Below, piece after piece: positions 1 to 12,509 of a DNA stretch of 64,000 bases. The DNA is from Solen grandis (lineage: Eukaryota; Mollusca; Bivalvia; Adapedonta; Solenidae). The notes beneath the pieces were generated by a model. The model had not been told where the DNA came from. It did not search any database and saw only the letters and a program-made list of their open reading frames with translations. A program made the translations under genes and the position numbers. Each line of letters starts with the position of its first letter. Position 1 is the stretch's first letter. Location: the NCBI GenBank assembly GCA_021229015.1, contig CM037783.1, forward strand, positions 29,396,605 to 29,460,604, in the 5' to 3' direction.

Positions 1-34
1 GAAATTTCATCATTTTGATGCTTATAGAGTTTGT

Positions 35-345
35 TTGTGGGGTTATATGACCCACTGACAGTATTTCAGTCATTTAGAGACTGTATACATATATAATATG
101 TATAGCATAATATATATGCTGCCACACTGCAGTATCACACCACAGACATGTAGCACGAGACCACACCCAGTCACATTATCTTGATAAAAGGTTAACCAGT
201 CCTGGAACTACCCTTATATGCCAAGAGCCAAGCAAGGGAGCTACAAGTATAGCAGTACCATTTGATTACAGCTGTCTCGGCTAGGGATCAAACCCATGAC
301 CTCCCAAGTTCCAGGCTGGATGCTTACCATACAGCAACCATACTT
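35..345 (-). mobile_element. tRNA-derived SINE, old copy in tandem unit (also 2863-3173 and 5603-5914)
   Basis: Read on the minus strand, this starts with a degenerate tRNA-like head (B-box-like GGTTTGATCCC). It continues into a body with a TGACTGGGTGTGG core and ends near CTGACTGAAATACTGTCAG. The body matches the better preserved SINE at 26725-27036. It belongs to the tandem unit, so it inserted before the unit was amplified. Confidence 0.75.
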
Positions 346-1239
346 ATCATGTTTATAGTTTATTGTTACATTTTTGGACAATTATATATTCTTTATTTCT
401 TAAAAATAAGATATGTCAAAATATTTTCTCCAAACCAGCAAGGAATCTTGAAGGAAAAAAAAGTCTGTTACCAAGAATCAATAAATTTAAATGGTAAGTT
501 TCCTTGACCATTTTTTTTTTAACCTTTGTTTTACAAACTTTTCTTTTAAAACCATTGTTACAAAAACTGAAAGGTCCAATTTAAAAACTCTTTAACATCC
601 GGATTTTACACACAAACGGAATGCTACAGACAAGAATTGCATCTCACCTAAGTCTGCTCTCAGCAGATTTCCTGTCTATCACCACCTCAAAGGTCTGTTA
701 AGCGGTTTCAGCACCAACAACGCATGGTAAATAAGACCTCCATATACCATTTTTTCATTGCCACACAGTTGCAGAAATTATGACATTTCTGTTCTCAGTA
801 GATCTCTTATGGGTATCCTTAACATTCTTGCACTGCAGTTGGAAAGAAAGGTATTAAATAAAACATATTAGCTTACTGTTTAATATGTATCTAAGAAATA
901 ATATCTATCTGCAATTTGTTGTGAATTTAACAACAGTTTCTAGTTCAAGTGCATACCATATAATTATCATTTGTTGATTATACTCTTTAGCTATACTTTT
1001 TTTTAATTATCTTAAACTATTGTTTCATATTTTATATTTATGTCCTGAACTAGCTGCCCCATATAACTTGAAAAATGAACATCAAGTGATTTCTCAGCTA
1101 TTACTTAAATATTGTAAATTTGTCATTTTGTGTCATCGTCAACATGGGTGCTGTGACCTATATCTTGTTGCAAATTTAAAATTTTCCTTTCTTTCTGTTT
1201 AGAGAGAAAGATGTGAGTTGTGTTAGAAAAGATAATTTC

Positions 1240-2010
1240 AGCTGACTAAAGGCACTTTACAATTATTAGCTATTGTGATCAACCTTTATCATCGGTCATC
1301 AACAATTTTCTTTAAATGACATCTCCTCTGAAACTGTTGGACAAAATGATTAAATTTGGCAGGGATGATCCTTGGGTGAACCTTCACAAAAGTTGCTACG
1401 TCATATATATTGCATTGTTTCTCGAGCTGAGCTTGACCTTAACCTGCACACTATACATGAGTGCGCATGGCACAAATGTACGTGGGCGGGCTAATCAAGA
1501 TCACAAGTGAAGCCATTGCAATATCTGTCTTGTAACATGGCCAAATATAGGAAAGGAGGTGGTACTATGGTCTTGTGACTTTTTATGCTGATGATCCCAA
1601 ATGTTGAGCGCTTTAAGTATCAAAAAGAAACACCATGAAAATGACCAATCAGTGAAAGGAAAATTCCTCTTAACCAATCAAATAACTCAAACCCTCACAT
1701 TTCGGTGCCTTCTGAATTATTGCTAAAATAAACATGATCCATTTAGAACTCTGGTTGCCATGGCAACAGAAAGAATAAAATTATGAAAACTTTAAAAACC
1801 ATCTTCAAAGCTACTGGCCAGATTTAAAAATGATTTAGTACAGATGTTCCTTGGGTAACCCTCTACCAAGATTGCTAAAATTATTCCAATCCGTTAAAAA
1901 ACATGGCCACCAGGGGCGGGGCTAATTTGCCTTATACATGTATGTATATAGTGAAATCTTTAAACAACATCTCTTTAAATTTCAGTTTTTTTTTTATAAT
2001 GTATTAAGAA
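1240..2010. repeat. Modular bivalve-type repeat interrupted by a ~340 bp element
   Basis: Positions 1255-1395 and 1739-2010 match successive parts of the modular repeat at 31352-31745 (shared pieces: ACATCTCCTC, CTCTGGTTGCCAT, AACATGGCCACCA). Between them, 1396-1738 matches the solitary element at 17200-17560. The simplest reading is that the ~340 bp element inserted into the modular repeat before the 2.75 kb unit was amplified. Equivalent segments are at about 3990-4745 and 6767-7515. Confidence 0.7.
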
Positions 2011-2078
2011 AACACTTCGAAATAAAACATGAACAAGTAGAACAGTACTGACCAAAACTCGTCTGCTTCAGCATTTAC

Positions 2079-2571
2079 CCCAGGATGGCTGTGATGAACT
2101 CCATAGGACACAGCTGGCAGCCCTCAAATCATCTACAGGATTCCCCAGATTGGCAGCATGCTGTAATAAAGCAAGTCATAGCTGTTAAAAGTAAAACAAA
2201 GCAACAATTTAATTGACTCAAAACTAGGACTTTTACCATGTTCCAGTGGTTACATACCTAATTTCATTAAAAACCATATCAGAACTGATGCTCGCTTGGT
2301 AGGATCTGATGAAATCACATTGAAGGTAGACACTGACCATCACCACAATATTTTCATATTCAAACTGTTTTGAAACCCCTATTCTGTTAATAAATTTCAA
2401 TATCTTTTCCTTATTAACATTCATGACTTAAAGGTCATTTTGAGATGACCTTCAAGAGATGTTATTAGTACTGGAGCGAAAATGAAGAGCTGATCTTAAT
2501 TAATGAGATTCCCAGATGCCCATACATCCCTTGTTACCATAGTTACCTTGATGTGTTAAGGATGCCGCCAT
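2079..2571 (-). other. Exon-like segments in the tandem unit (doubtful gene fragment)
   Basis: On the minus strand an ATG in a strong start context (ACCATGGCGG) at 2571 opens eight codons and ends at a CAAG|GTAACT donor (exon 2571-2547). Further on, 2383-2258 lies between an ATTAACAG acceptor and a GTATGT donor, and 2160-2079 lies between TTATTACAG and GGTAAATG. The phases do not join cleanly and reading frames differ among the three copies. If this was ever a gene it is broken. I do not recognise the product. Confidence 0.2.
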
Positions 2572-5500
2572 GGTTCTTGCTTCACTATAGTAGACTCAGA
2601 AGTTGCAGTAGAAGCTACAGGGCCTCAACCCATCAGCAAACAACCTCTGTCATCAATGAAAACTATTTGGACTAGAAGTCTGTCTACAAAGGAACATGCC
2701 ACATTCTCATAGTAATGGGTTTAATTTCAAAATTAAATTGTATTCTTTTTTTTTCTTTTTGCTTATAAATGAGAAATGACGAGTCAAAATCACGATTCAT
2801 AAAACATTGAATTTTAACTGGTTATGTTGAAATTTCATCATTTTGATGCTTATAGAGTTTGTTTGTGGGGTTATATGACCCACTGACAGTATTTCAGTCA
2901 TTTAAAGACTGTATACATATATAATATGTATAGCATAATATATATGCTGCCACACTGCAGTATCACACCACAGACATGTAGCACGAGACCACACCCAGTC
3001 ACATTATCTTGATAAAAGGTTAACCAGTCCTGGAACTACCCTTATATGCCAAGAGCCAAGCAAGGGAGCTACAAGTATAGCAGTACCATTTGATTATAGC
3101 TGTCTCGGCTAGGGATCAAACCCATGACCTCCCAAGTTCCAGGCTGGATGCTTACCATACCGCAACCATACTTATCATGTTTATAGTTTATTGTTACATT
3201 TTTGGACAATTATATATTCTTTATTTCTTAAAAATAAGATATGTCAAAATATTTTCTCCAAACCAGCAAGGAATCTTGAAGGAAAAAAAAGTCTGTTACC
3301 AAGAATCAATAAATTTAAATGGTAAGTTTCCTTGACCATTTTTTTTTTAACCTTTGTTTTACAAACTTTTCTTTTAAAACCATTGTTACAAAAACTGAAA
3401 GGTCCAATTTAAAAACTCTTTAACATCCGGATTTTACACACAAACGGAATGCTACAGACAAGAATTGCATCTCACCTAAGTCTGCTCTCAGCAGATTTCC
3501 TGTCTATCACCACCTCAAAGGTCTGTTAAGCGGTTTCAGCACCAACAACGCATGGTAAATAAGGCCTCCATATACCATTTTTTCATTGCCACACAGTTGC
3601 AGAAATTATGACATTTCTGTTCTCAGTAGATCTCTTATGGGTATCCTTAACATTCTTGCACTGCAGTTGGAAAGAAAGGTATTAAATAAAACATATTAGC
3701 TTACTGTTTAATATGTATCTAAGAAATAATATCTATCTGCAATTTGTTGTGAATTTAACAACAGTTTCTAGTTCAAGTGCATACCATATAATTATCATTT
3801 GTTGATTATACTCTTTAGCTATACTTTTTTTTAATTATCTTAAAAATTGAAAAAATTTCTCAGCTATTTTAAATTAAATTTCATTTTCAACATGGGTGCC
3901 CTTTTCAAATTTAAAATTTTCCTTTCTTTCTGTTTAGAGAGAAAGATGTGAGTTGTGTTAGAAAAGATAATTTCAGCTGACTAAAGGCACTTTACAATTA
4001 TTAGCTATTGTGATCAACCTTTATCATCGGTCATCAACAATTTTCTTTAAATGACATCTCCTCTGAAACTGTTGGACAAAATGATTAAATTTGGCAGGGA
4101 TGATCCTTGGGTGAACCTTCACAAAAGTTGCTACGTCATATATATTGCATTGTTTCTCGAGCTGAGCTTGACCTTAACCTGCACACTATACATGAGTGCG
4201 CATGGCACAAATGTACGTGGGCGGGCTAATCAAGATCACAAGTGAAGCCATTGCAATATCTGTCTTGTAACATGGCCAAATATAGGAAAGGAGGTGGTAC
4301 TATGGTCTTGTGACTTTTTATGCTGATGATCCAAATGTTGAGCGCTTTAAGTATCAAAAAGAAACCCCATGAAAATGACCAATCAGTGAAAGGAAAATTC
4401 CTCTTAACCAATCAAATAACTCAAACCCTCACATTTCGGTGCCTTCTGAATTATTGCTAAAATAAACATGATCCATTTAGAACTCTGGTTGCCATGGCAA
4501 CAGAAAGAATAAAATTATGAAAACTTTAAAAACCATCTTCAAAGCTACTGGCCAGATTTAAAAATGATTTAGTACAGATGTTCCTTGGGTAACCCTCTAC
4601 CAAGATTGCTAAAATTATTCCAATCCGTTAAAAAACATGGCCACCAGGGGCGGGGCTAATTTGCCTTATACATGTATGTATATAGTGAAATCATTAAACA
4701 ACATCTCTTTAAATTTCAGGTTTTTTTTTTATAATGTATTAAGAAAACACTTCGAAATAAAACATGAACAAGTAGAACACTACTGACCAAAACTCGTCTG
4801 CTTCAGCATTTACCCCAGGATGGCTGTGATGAACTCCATAGGACACAGCTGGCAGCCCTCAAATCATCTACAGGATTCCCCAGATTGGCAGCATGCTGTA
4901 ATAAAGCAAGTCATAGCTGTTAAAAGTAAAACAAAGCAACAATTTAACTGACTCAAAACTAGGACTTTTACCATGTTCCAGTGGTAACATACCTAATTTC
5001 ATTAAAAACCATATCAGAACTGATGCTCGCTTGGTAGGATCTGATGAAATCACATTGAAGGTAGACACTGACCATCACCACAATATTTTCATATTCAAAC
5101 TGTTTTGAAACCCTTTTCTGTTAATAAATTTCAATATCTTTTCCTTATTAACATTCATGACTTAAAGGTCATTTTGAGATGACCTTCAAGAGATGTTATT
5201 AGTACTGGAGCGAAAATGAAGAGCTGATCTTAATTAATGAGATTCCCAGATGCCCATACATCCCTTGTTACCATAGTTACCTTGATGTGTTAAGGATGCC
5301 GCCATGGTTCTTGCTTCACTATAGTAGACTCAGAAGTTGCAGTAGAAGCTACAGGGCCTCAACCCATCAGCAAACAACCTCTGTCATCAATGAAAACTAT
5401 TTGGACTAGAAGTCTGTCTACAAAGGAACATGCCACATTCTCATAGTAATGGGTTTAATTTCAAAATTAAATTGTATTCTTTTTTTTTCTTTTTGCTTAT

Positions 5501-8272
5501 AAATGAGAAATGACGAGTCAAAAATCACGATTCGATTCATAAAACATTGAATTTTAACTGGTTATGTTGAAATTTCATCATTTTGATGCTTATAGAGTTT
5601 GTTTGTGGGGTTATATGACCCACTGACAGTATTTCAGTCATTTAGAGACTGTATACATATATAATATGTATAGCATAATATATATGCTGCCCACACTGCA
5701 GTATCACACCACAGACATGTAGCACGAGACCACACCCAGTCACATTATCTTGATAAAAGGTTAACCAGTCCTGGAACTACCCTTATATGCCAAGAGCCAA
5801 GCAAGGGAGCTACAAGTATAGCAGTACCATTTGATTACAGCTGTCTCGGCTAGGGATCAAACCCATGACCTCCCAAGTTCCAGGCTGGATGCTTACCATA
5901 CAGCAACCATACTTATCATGTTTATAGTTTATTGTTACATTTTTGGACAATTATATATTCTTTATTTCTTAAAAATAAGATATGTCAAAATATTTTCTCC
6001 AAACCAGCAAGGAATCTTGAAGGAAAAAAAAGTCTGTTACCAAGAATCAATAAATTTAAATGGTAAGTTTCCTTGACCATTTTTTTTTTAACCTTTGTTT
6101 TACAAACTTTTCTTTTAAAACCATTGTTACAAAAACTGAAAGGTCCAATTTAAAAACTCTTTAACATCCGGATTTTACACACAAACGGAATGCTACAGAC
6201 AAGAATTGCATCTCACCTAAGTCTGCTCTCAGCAGATTTCCTGTCTATCACCACCTCAAAGGTCTGTTAAGCGGTTTCAGCACCAACAACGCATGGTAAA
6301 TAAGACCTCCATATACCATTTTTTCATTGCCACACAGTTGCAGAAATTATGACATTTCTGTTCTCAGTAGATCTCTTATGGGTATCCTTAACATTCTTGC
6401 ACTGCAGTTGGAAAGAAAGGTATTAAATAAAACATATTAGCTTACTGTTTAATATGTATCTAAGAAATAATATCTATCTGCAATTTGTTGTGAATTTAAC
6501 AACAGTTTCTAGTTCAAGTGCATACCATATAATTATCATTTGTTGATTATACTCTTTAGCTATACTTTTTTTTAATTATCTTAAACTATTGTTTCATATT
6601 TTATATTTATTTTATTATTAAATATGTAAATTTGTCATTTTGTGTCATCGTCAACATGGGTGCTGTGACCTATATCTTGTTGCAAATTTAAAATTTTCCT
6701 TTCTTTCTGTTTAGAGAGAAAGATGTGAGTTGTGTTAGAAAAGATAATTTCAGCTGACTAAAGGCACTTTACAATTATTAGCTATTGTGATCAACCTTTA
6801 TCATCGGTCATCAACAATTTTCTTTAAATGACATCTCCTCTGAAACTGTTGGACAAAATGATTAAATTTGGCAGGGATGATCCTTGGGTGAACCTTCACA
6901 AAAGTTGCTACGTCATATATATTGCATTGTTTCTCGAGCTGAGCTTGACCTTAACCTGCACACTATACATGAGTGCGCATGGCACAAATGTACGTGGGCG
7001 GGCTAATCAAGATCACAAGTGAAGCCATTGCAATATCTGTCTTGTAACATGGCCAAATATAGGAAAGGAGGTGGTACTATGGTCTTGTGACTTTTTATGC
7101 TGATGATCCCAAATGTTGAGCGCTTTAAGTATCAAAAAGAAACCCCATGAAAATGACCAATCAGTGAAAGGAAAATTCCTCTTAACCAATCAAATAACTC
7201 AAACCCTCACATTTCGGTGCCTTCTGAATTATTGCTAAAATAAACATGATCCATTTAGAACTCTGGTTGCCATGGCAACAGAAAGAATAAAATTATGAAA
7301 ACTTTAAAAACCATCTTCAAAGCTACTGGCCAGATTTAAAAATGATTTAGTACAGATGTTCCTTGGGTAACCCTCTACCAAGATTGCTAAAATTATTCCA
7401 ATCCGTTAAAAAACATGGCCACCAGGGGCGGGGCTAATTTGCCTTATACATGTATGTATATAGTGAAATCATTAAACAACATCTCTTTAAATTTCAGGTT
7501 TTTTTTTTATAATGTATTAAGAAAACACTTCGAAATAAAACATGAACAAGTAGAACACTACTGACCAAAACTCGTCTGCTTCAGCATTTACCCCAGGATG
7601 GCTGTGATGAACTCCATAGGACACAGCTGGCAGCCCTCAAATCATCTACAGGATTCCCCAGATTGGCAGCATGCTGTAATAAAGCAAGTCATAGCTGTTA
7701 AAAGTAAAACAAAGCAACAATTTAACTGACTCAAAACTAGGACTTTTACCATGTTCCAGTGGTAACATACCTAATTTCATTAAAAACCATATCAGAACTG
7801 ATGCTCGCTTGGTAGGATCTGATGAAATCACATTGAAGGTAGACACTGACCATCACCACAATATTTTCATATTCAAACTGTTTTGAAACCCCTTTTCTGT
7901 TAATAAATTTCAATATCTTTTCCTTATTAACATTCATGACTTAAAGGTCATTTTGAGATGACCTTCAAGAGATGTTATTAGTACTGGAGCGAAAATGAAG
8001 AGCTGATCTTAATTAATGAGATTCCCAGATGCCCATACATCCCTTGTTACCATAGTTACCTTGATGTGTTAAGGATGCCGCCATGGTTCTTGCTTCACTA
8101 TAGTAGGCTCAGAAGTTGCAGTAGAAGCTACAGGGCCTCAACCCATCAGCAAACAACCTCTGTCATCAATGAAAACTATTTGGACTAGAAGTCTGTCTAC
8201 AAAGGAACATGCCACATTCTCATAGTAATGGGTTTAATTTCAAAATTAAATTGTATTCTTTTTTTTATGAAA

Positions 8273-8372
8273 NNNNNNNNNNNNNNNNNNNNNNNNNNNN
8301 NNNNNNNNNNNNNNNNNNNNNNNNNNNNNNNNNNNNNNNNNNNNNNNNNNNNNNNNNNNNNNNNNNNNNNNN
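8273..8372. other. Assembly gap (100 N)
   Basis: Exactly 100 N, the usual placeholder for a gap of unknown size. It interrupts the third tandem copy, so more copies may be collapsed here. Confidence 0.98.
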
Positions 8373-9365
8373 AATATACGTATTATAGGAATTATGTTAT
8401 CTAAAAATATGAATTTCAAGAGCTTTTAATGGTGTATACATTTTGATTTTTGAAGCAGAAATATTTAAATTATAGGAAAATGAAATTTCTGATCCTGTAT
8501 GTAATTTATTTTAAAAAATCCCTTGAATTTGTCATTCAAGATGGCTTCCAAAAGTAGAGATATTCACAGATGTGGAAACTATGTATATTGGTTCAAATAT
8601 GCTGTATTACAAATACCAAAGAGTAACAAACAAAAGCAAATATTCCTTAGTGAATTTGTCCAGAACCCACAGTATTTGATACAAATATAGATAATCTTAA
8701 AAATTGGGTTAACCAATCATCAAATACCATTTCTGTTGAAAGTGTTGTATTCATAAGTTTGTATGTTTGCTTGTGAGGTGTTTTGGGGGATGGATCCCCG
8801 ACCCCCTAACACCAATTACGGGGAGAATAAATGGGCTACTTGATAGCTGAAATTAAAAAAAATAAGGTTGATCAATATGACAGTTATTTCTCAGATTATG
8901 TTATTTTTAACTGTATATTTTTATAGTCACTCAACAATAAGAATGATTTAGTGTAAATATAGACAATTATATTTACGGAAAGTAAAAAAAAAATCACGTA
9001 ATCATTTTCTGCTAAAAAAAATAACCACGCATGCATAGAAAAATTGATAATAAGGTTAAGAATGTAATTTGGACTAAAAAATTTTTACTTTTTAGCCGCA
9101 ACCTTATTTACGGGAAAACGGCTTACTTTCGTTATCTATATCGGCTTATTTTGGCACTGATTTTATTCATACTCGTCAGAGAGTCGGTAAAAAAAATTGT
9201 GTCAACAACTATAAGAATTAATTCATGAATGAAGTTGTATTGTCAATCGGTTTAAACGATATTTTGATACTTAATACATACTCTGTGAAAGAACTCTGCT
9301 TCCAAACAAAGTCTTCATAACAAGGGAGTTAACAATGTATTGCGAATACATTTATATTTTCAACT
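8373..9365. other. AT-rich DNA without a recognised feature
   Basis: No splice-supported coding exon, tRNA-like head or terminal inverted repeat was found. The 65-codon ORF at 9031-9228 (+) has no recognisable motif and no start context. Confidence 0.5.
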
Positions 9366-9368
9366 GTA

Positions 9369-9685
9369 CTCGAAACTCACTTTTTCCTGACTCGAAACTC
9401 ACTTTTTCTAACTCGAAACTCACTTTTTCCGACTAGAAGCTCACTTCTTTCAACTCGAAACTCACTTTTTCCAACTCGAAACTCACTTTTTCCGACTCGA
9501 CTCGAAACTCACTTTTTCCGACTCGAAACTGACATTTTTCAACTCGAAACTCACTTTTCCCGACTCGAAACTCACTTTTTTTTTTACTCGAAACTTACCT
9601 TTTCTGATCCGAAACTCACTTTTCCACTCGAAACTCACTTTTTGCAACTAGAAACTCACCTTTTCTACCTCGAAACTCACTACTC
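9369..9685. repeat. ~20-bp minisatellite, CTCGAAACTCACTTTTTCC unit
   Basis: About 15 degenerate direct copies of CTCGAAACTCACTTTTTCC with small indels. It abuts the 3' truncation point of the LINE fragment on the minus strand. Confidence 0.9.
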
Positions 9686-9699
9686 ACTAAAAATCATAT

Positions 9700-10490
9700 C
9701 TCATAACCATATTGTTCTTTCATAGCATGGCTGAATCTGGTAAGGGAATGGTAGATATATATGTTGCACAATGGTCAATAATGGCAGGAGGTAATGATAC
9801 AACTCCAGAATCAGAATGTTCCATGTCAACTGGAATTAAGATAGGATCCAGAATGGCATTTTGACGAGTAGGTAAGTTAATAACATTTTGAACAGAATTC
9901 AGAATCATGACATCTTTTAAATTATGAAATTATGTGTTTAACAAATCATCATTAAAATCCCCTAATATGACAATATTGCTAGATATTTGTAAGGCTGCTT
10001 CAAGATTAAGGTTGAAATTTCTGAAAAAAAAAACTATCGGCAGTTTTAGGGCTATAAAATACACCAATAAGAAATACCTCTGTTTTAAATAAAACTTTCA
10101 CCCATATGGATTCATTGCAATGGGCCTCAAGATCAGCAACCCTTGAATGAGCTAGGTCCCTGTTCAGGTATACAAGAATACCACCTCCATGATTTGTTTT
10201 ATCTTTTTTGTATGGTTCATCAAAAGAACTAGATAAATACAAAAGTTCGTTTGTTTTTGTGTGGTTTAAATGTGTTTCAGTAAAGCAAAGTACATTAAAA
10301 TCAAGGAAATAGTCTTTAATATAATCTATTTTGATTTTAATGCTTCTTATATTGCAATGAAGTATTGATAAAAGGAAATATTTTTTTTCTTTTGGTGGCC
10401 CTGGTTTCAATTCCACATCACAGCTTGTAGGATAAGAAGGAGAAGTATAACAATAAAAAGGATGAGTACAGATTTTCCCTCATTTGACAT
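9700..10490 (-). pseudogene. Broken non-LTR retrotransposon ORF2, 5' part: leader, 2A-like motif, endonuclease
   Basis: Read on the minus strand from an ATG at 10490, the frame encodes a short start and a hydrophobic run (ILFIVILLLLILQ). A one-base shift near 10423 then leads into DVELKPGP, close to the 2A consensus D(V/I)ExNPGP but with Lys for Asn. Next comes an APE-type endonuclease: HCNIRSIK, CFTETHL, GGGILVYLNRDLA, then after a frameshift at the A-run 10021-10032 the GDFN motif (GDFNDDLL), an in-frame TAA, and the end of the domain with DSGV...SDHCATY-like spacing (here VSLPPAIIDHCATY). The reverse transcriptase is missing. This is a CR1/Jockey-like LINE remnant and is not functional. 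The family label is an inference from motif order. Confidence 0.85.
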
Positions 10491-10499
10491 TCTCCATTG

Positions 10500-11390
10500 T
10501 ATAAGCAAATTTCTTCAAACAAAAAAAAACTTCAAACAAATAAAAATGGACAAAAGGAATTTGGAGATAAAAACATGCTGCACATAAGAAATGTTACTTG
10601 AATATATTCTACCATGATACAGTCGAGTGGACATTCTCCATGCGTTTAATTCATTTAAACCTATGTGGGAAGAGTATTACCCAGGATTGGAAAACATCAG
10701 GACTGAGTCATGACAAGGATCCAACACAGAGGCACAATCTGGTAGTTTTAGAACAAAGGAGAAAGGTAAGGAAAAGGTTAAGCAGAGAAGAAAACAAAAA
10801 AACTGAATTAAGGATTTGAAGACAGATACACTCTTTGGGTTTTGTCATATGCGATTGAGTAATATAAAGGGTCTGGTGACATATAAAATAAATACCTTTT
10901 AACCAACAAAATAGATATTTATATTTTGTTTGCAATAAAAGTAACTATATTCATATATGTGAAATAGTATGTGGGGATCGTACACATGTGAACATGGATA
11001 TAGCAGAAAAGCCTGCAATGATAGTATATTATAAATGTCAATTAAGTTATAATTGCTGAATGAGCGAGGAAAAAAATACAAATTTAATTGGTTGTATATA
11101 AAACTTTCCCTCATATATTTGAAACAACAAACTACAGACACACATGCAAGATGATATATCCACAAATGTATGGATATATATAAACCTACTGGAACACAAT
11201 GCACATTAATGCCATCACACACGCATACATATTCATATATGCATATTTAAGCACCATCACACATACATATATATGTACATACATATATTCACACCAGTAC
11301 TATATACATAAACATATCCAAATATACCAAAACATGGCAAACCTACATACATATTTTAATACCTTTATACGCAATGACCGTATTTAAACA
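10500..11390. other. AT-rich DNA without a recognised feature
   Basis: Contains CATACATA-type low complexity around 11200-11340. The short ORFs on both strands have no motif or splice context. Confidence 0.5.
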
Positions 11391-11392
11391 GT

Positions 11393-11424
<32 letters not shown>
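11393..11424. repeat. (CA)n microsatellite
   Basis: About 16 CA units directly beside the left end of the inverted-repeat element. Confidence 0.95.
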
Positions 11425-11428
<4 letters not shown>

Positions 11429-12265
11429 GTGGTCACGCGATTCCTCGAGGTTGGACGGGATCTGCAAAAAAAGCTCGAAGTATCGCAGTTTCGAGGAATC
11501 ATTTATGTGTCAAAATTCAATACATTTACATTTGTTGATACCTTAACGTCGTCTTTTCATTAATTATTTTGTTACGCTTAGCCTTTAATAATACTTTATA
11601 AACATAATATATGTTTAAAAATACAAAAATAGCACGATCATAGCTTTCATTGTGAGAATTAAGTCAGAAATAAGTTATTTTTTTTACCGATAATATGATT
11701 GAAAACCTTTAAGTTTGTGTATATGGCAGCGTTGCGTATTTTTTACATTCTTGTCATAAACACTTATACCGTGGTTCTTCAAATTAATGATTACAGAGAA
11801 AAAAAACAACACACTATCAAACAAAATCGGCCATTTTAATGACAAATGATTAATCATGCAGACCCATCACAGTTTGTTACATGATCAGTAGGTGCGAAAA
11901 TACTTTCTAAATGGCCGTGTTGATATAACGATTCACCAATGTACTCTAGGGAGGTTTGACAATGTGTGAAAAAAAAAAGAAAACCATATCAACCAAGGTG
12001 TTAATTACAGGTGGTCATTGAGCCGGAGTATGGTTGTCAAGGAGATCAAGATAGGTTTTGATATCGACCTCGAGGAATCGCATAGAAATAATATAGGATA
12101 TACTATCTAGGGACCAAGGACGGAGCTCGAGTCATCCCAAATCGCATGTTTGAAGAATCGCCCATAAATTTATATAGAATAAGAAAGGCTAAATCAAGGG
12201 ACCGGGCTTGTAGCTCGAGCCATCGCCGGTATTCAATGAATCGCCATATTGAGGAATCGCGTGAC

Positions 12266-12272
<7 letters not shown>
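11425..12272. mobile_element. TA-flanked terminal-inverted-repeat element, ~0.85 kb, non-autonomous
   Basis: A perfect 19-bp terminal inverted repeat, AGTGGTCACGCGATTCCTC at 11428-11446, matches its reverse complement at 12251-12269. Both ends are flanked by TA in TA-rich DNA. The motif CGAGGAATCGC recurs inside (for example 12070-12081), and there is no transposase ORF. TA flanks and size suggest a Tc1/mariner-type MITE. The superfamily is an inference, because TA flanks in a TA repeat are weak evidence. Confidence 0.8.
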
Positions 12273-12326
<54 letters not shown>

Positions 12327-12365
12327 CACACATTTACATATACATACACACATATACATATATAC
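12266..12365. repeat. (TA)n then (CATA)n microsatellite
   Basis: TA dinucleotides to about 12297 followed by CATA/CACA tetranucleotides. The 83- and 85-residue ORFs crossing it are artefacts of the repeat. Confidence 0.95.
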
Positions 12366-12509
12366 AAAATGATAGTGGCAACAACAACTATTTTTAACAC
12401 AATTACCTATATGTACAATATTGTTTGAAAATAAATTACGTAACAATTAAACAATGGATCCGATTTTGGGGAAAAATGTGCATATATATGATTAAGGCAC
12501 GGGATGCTG

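Larger units (their letters stand above)
1..8272. repeat. Three tandem copies of a ~2.75 kb unit
   Basis: Copies start at 1, 2829 and 5569, each with GAAATTTCATCATTTTGATG, giving lengths of 2828, 2740 and at least 2704 bp. They are nearly identical apart from scattered substitutions and a variable AT-rich patch (about 1011-1175, 3841-3910 and 6590-6680). The third copy runs into the gap at 8273, so the true copy number is unknown. The unit is a mosaic of older repeats: a SINE, a ~340 bp dispersed element and a modular bivalve-type repeat. The short ORFs in it (81 and 64 residues) recur in all copies and look like chance. Confidence 0.95.

Noticed and set aside
262..507. 81-residue ORF repeated at 3090 and 5831, and the 64-residue ORF at 1316, 4051 and 6828
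   Set aside because: They recur only because the 2.75 kb unit is duplicated. The first overlaps a SINE head and the second a dispersed repeat.
12146..12446. Opposed 83- and 85-residue ORFs
   Set aside because: Both cross the TA/CATA microsatellite and the end of the inverted-repeat element; low-complexity translation.
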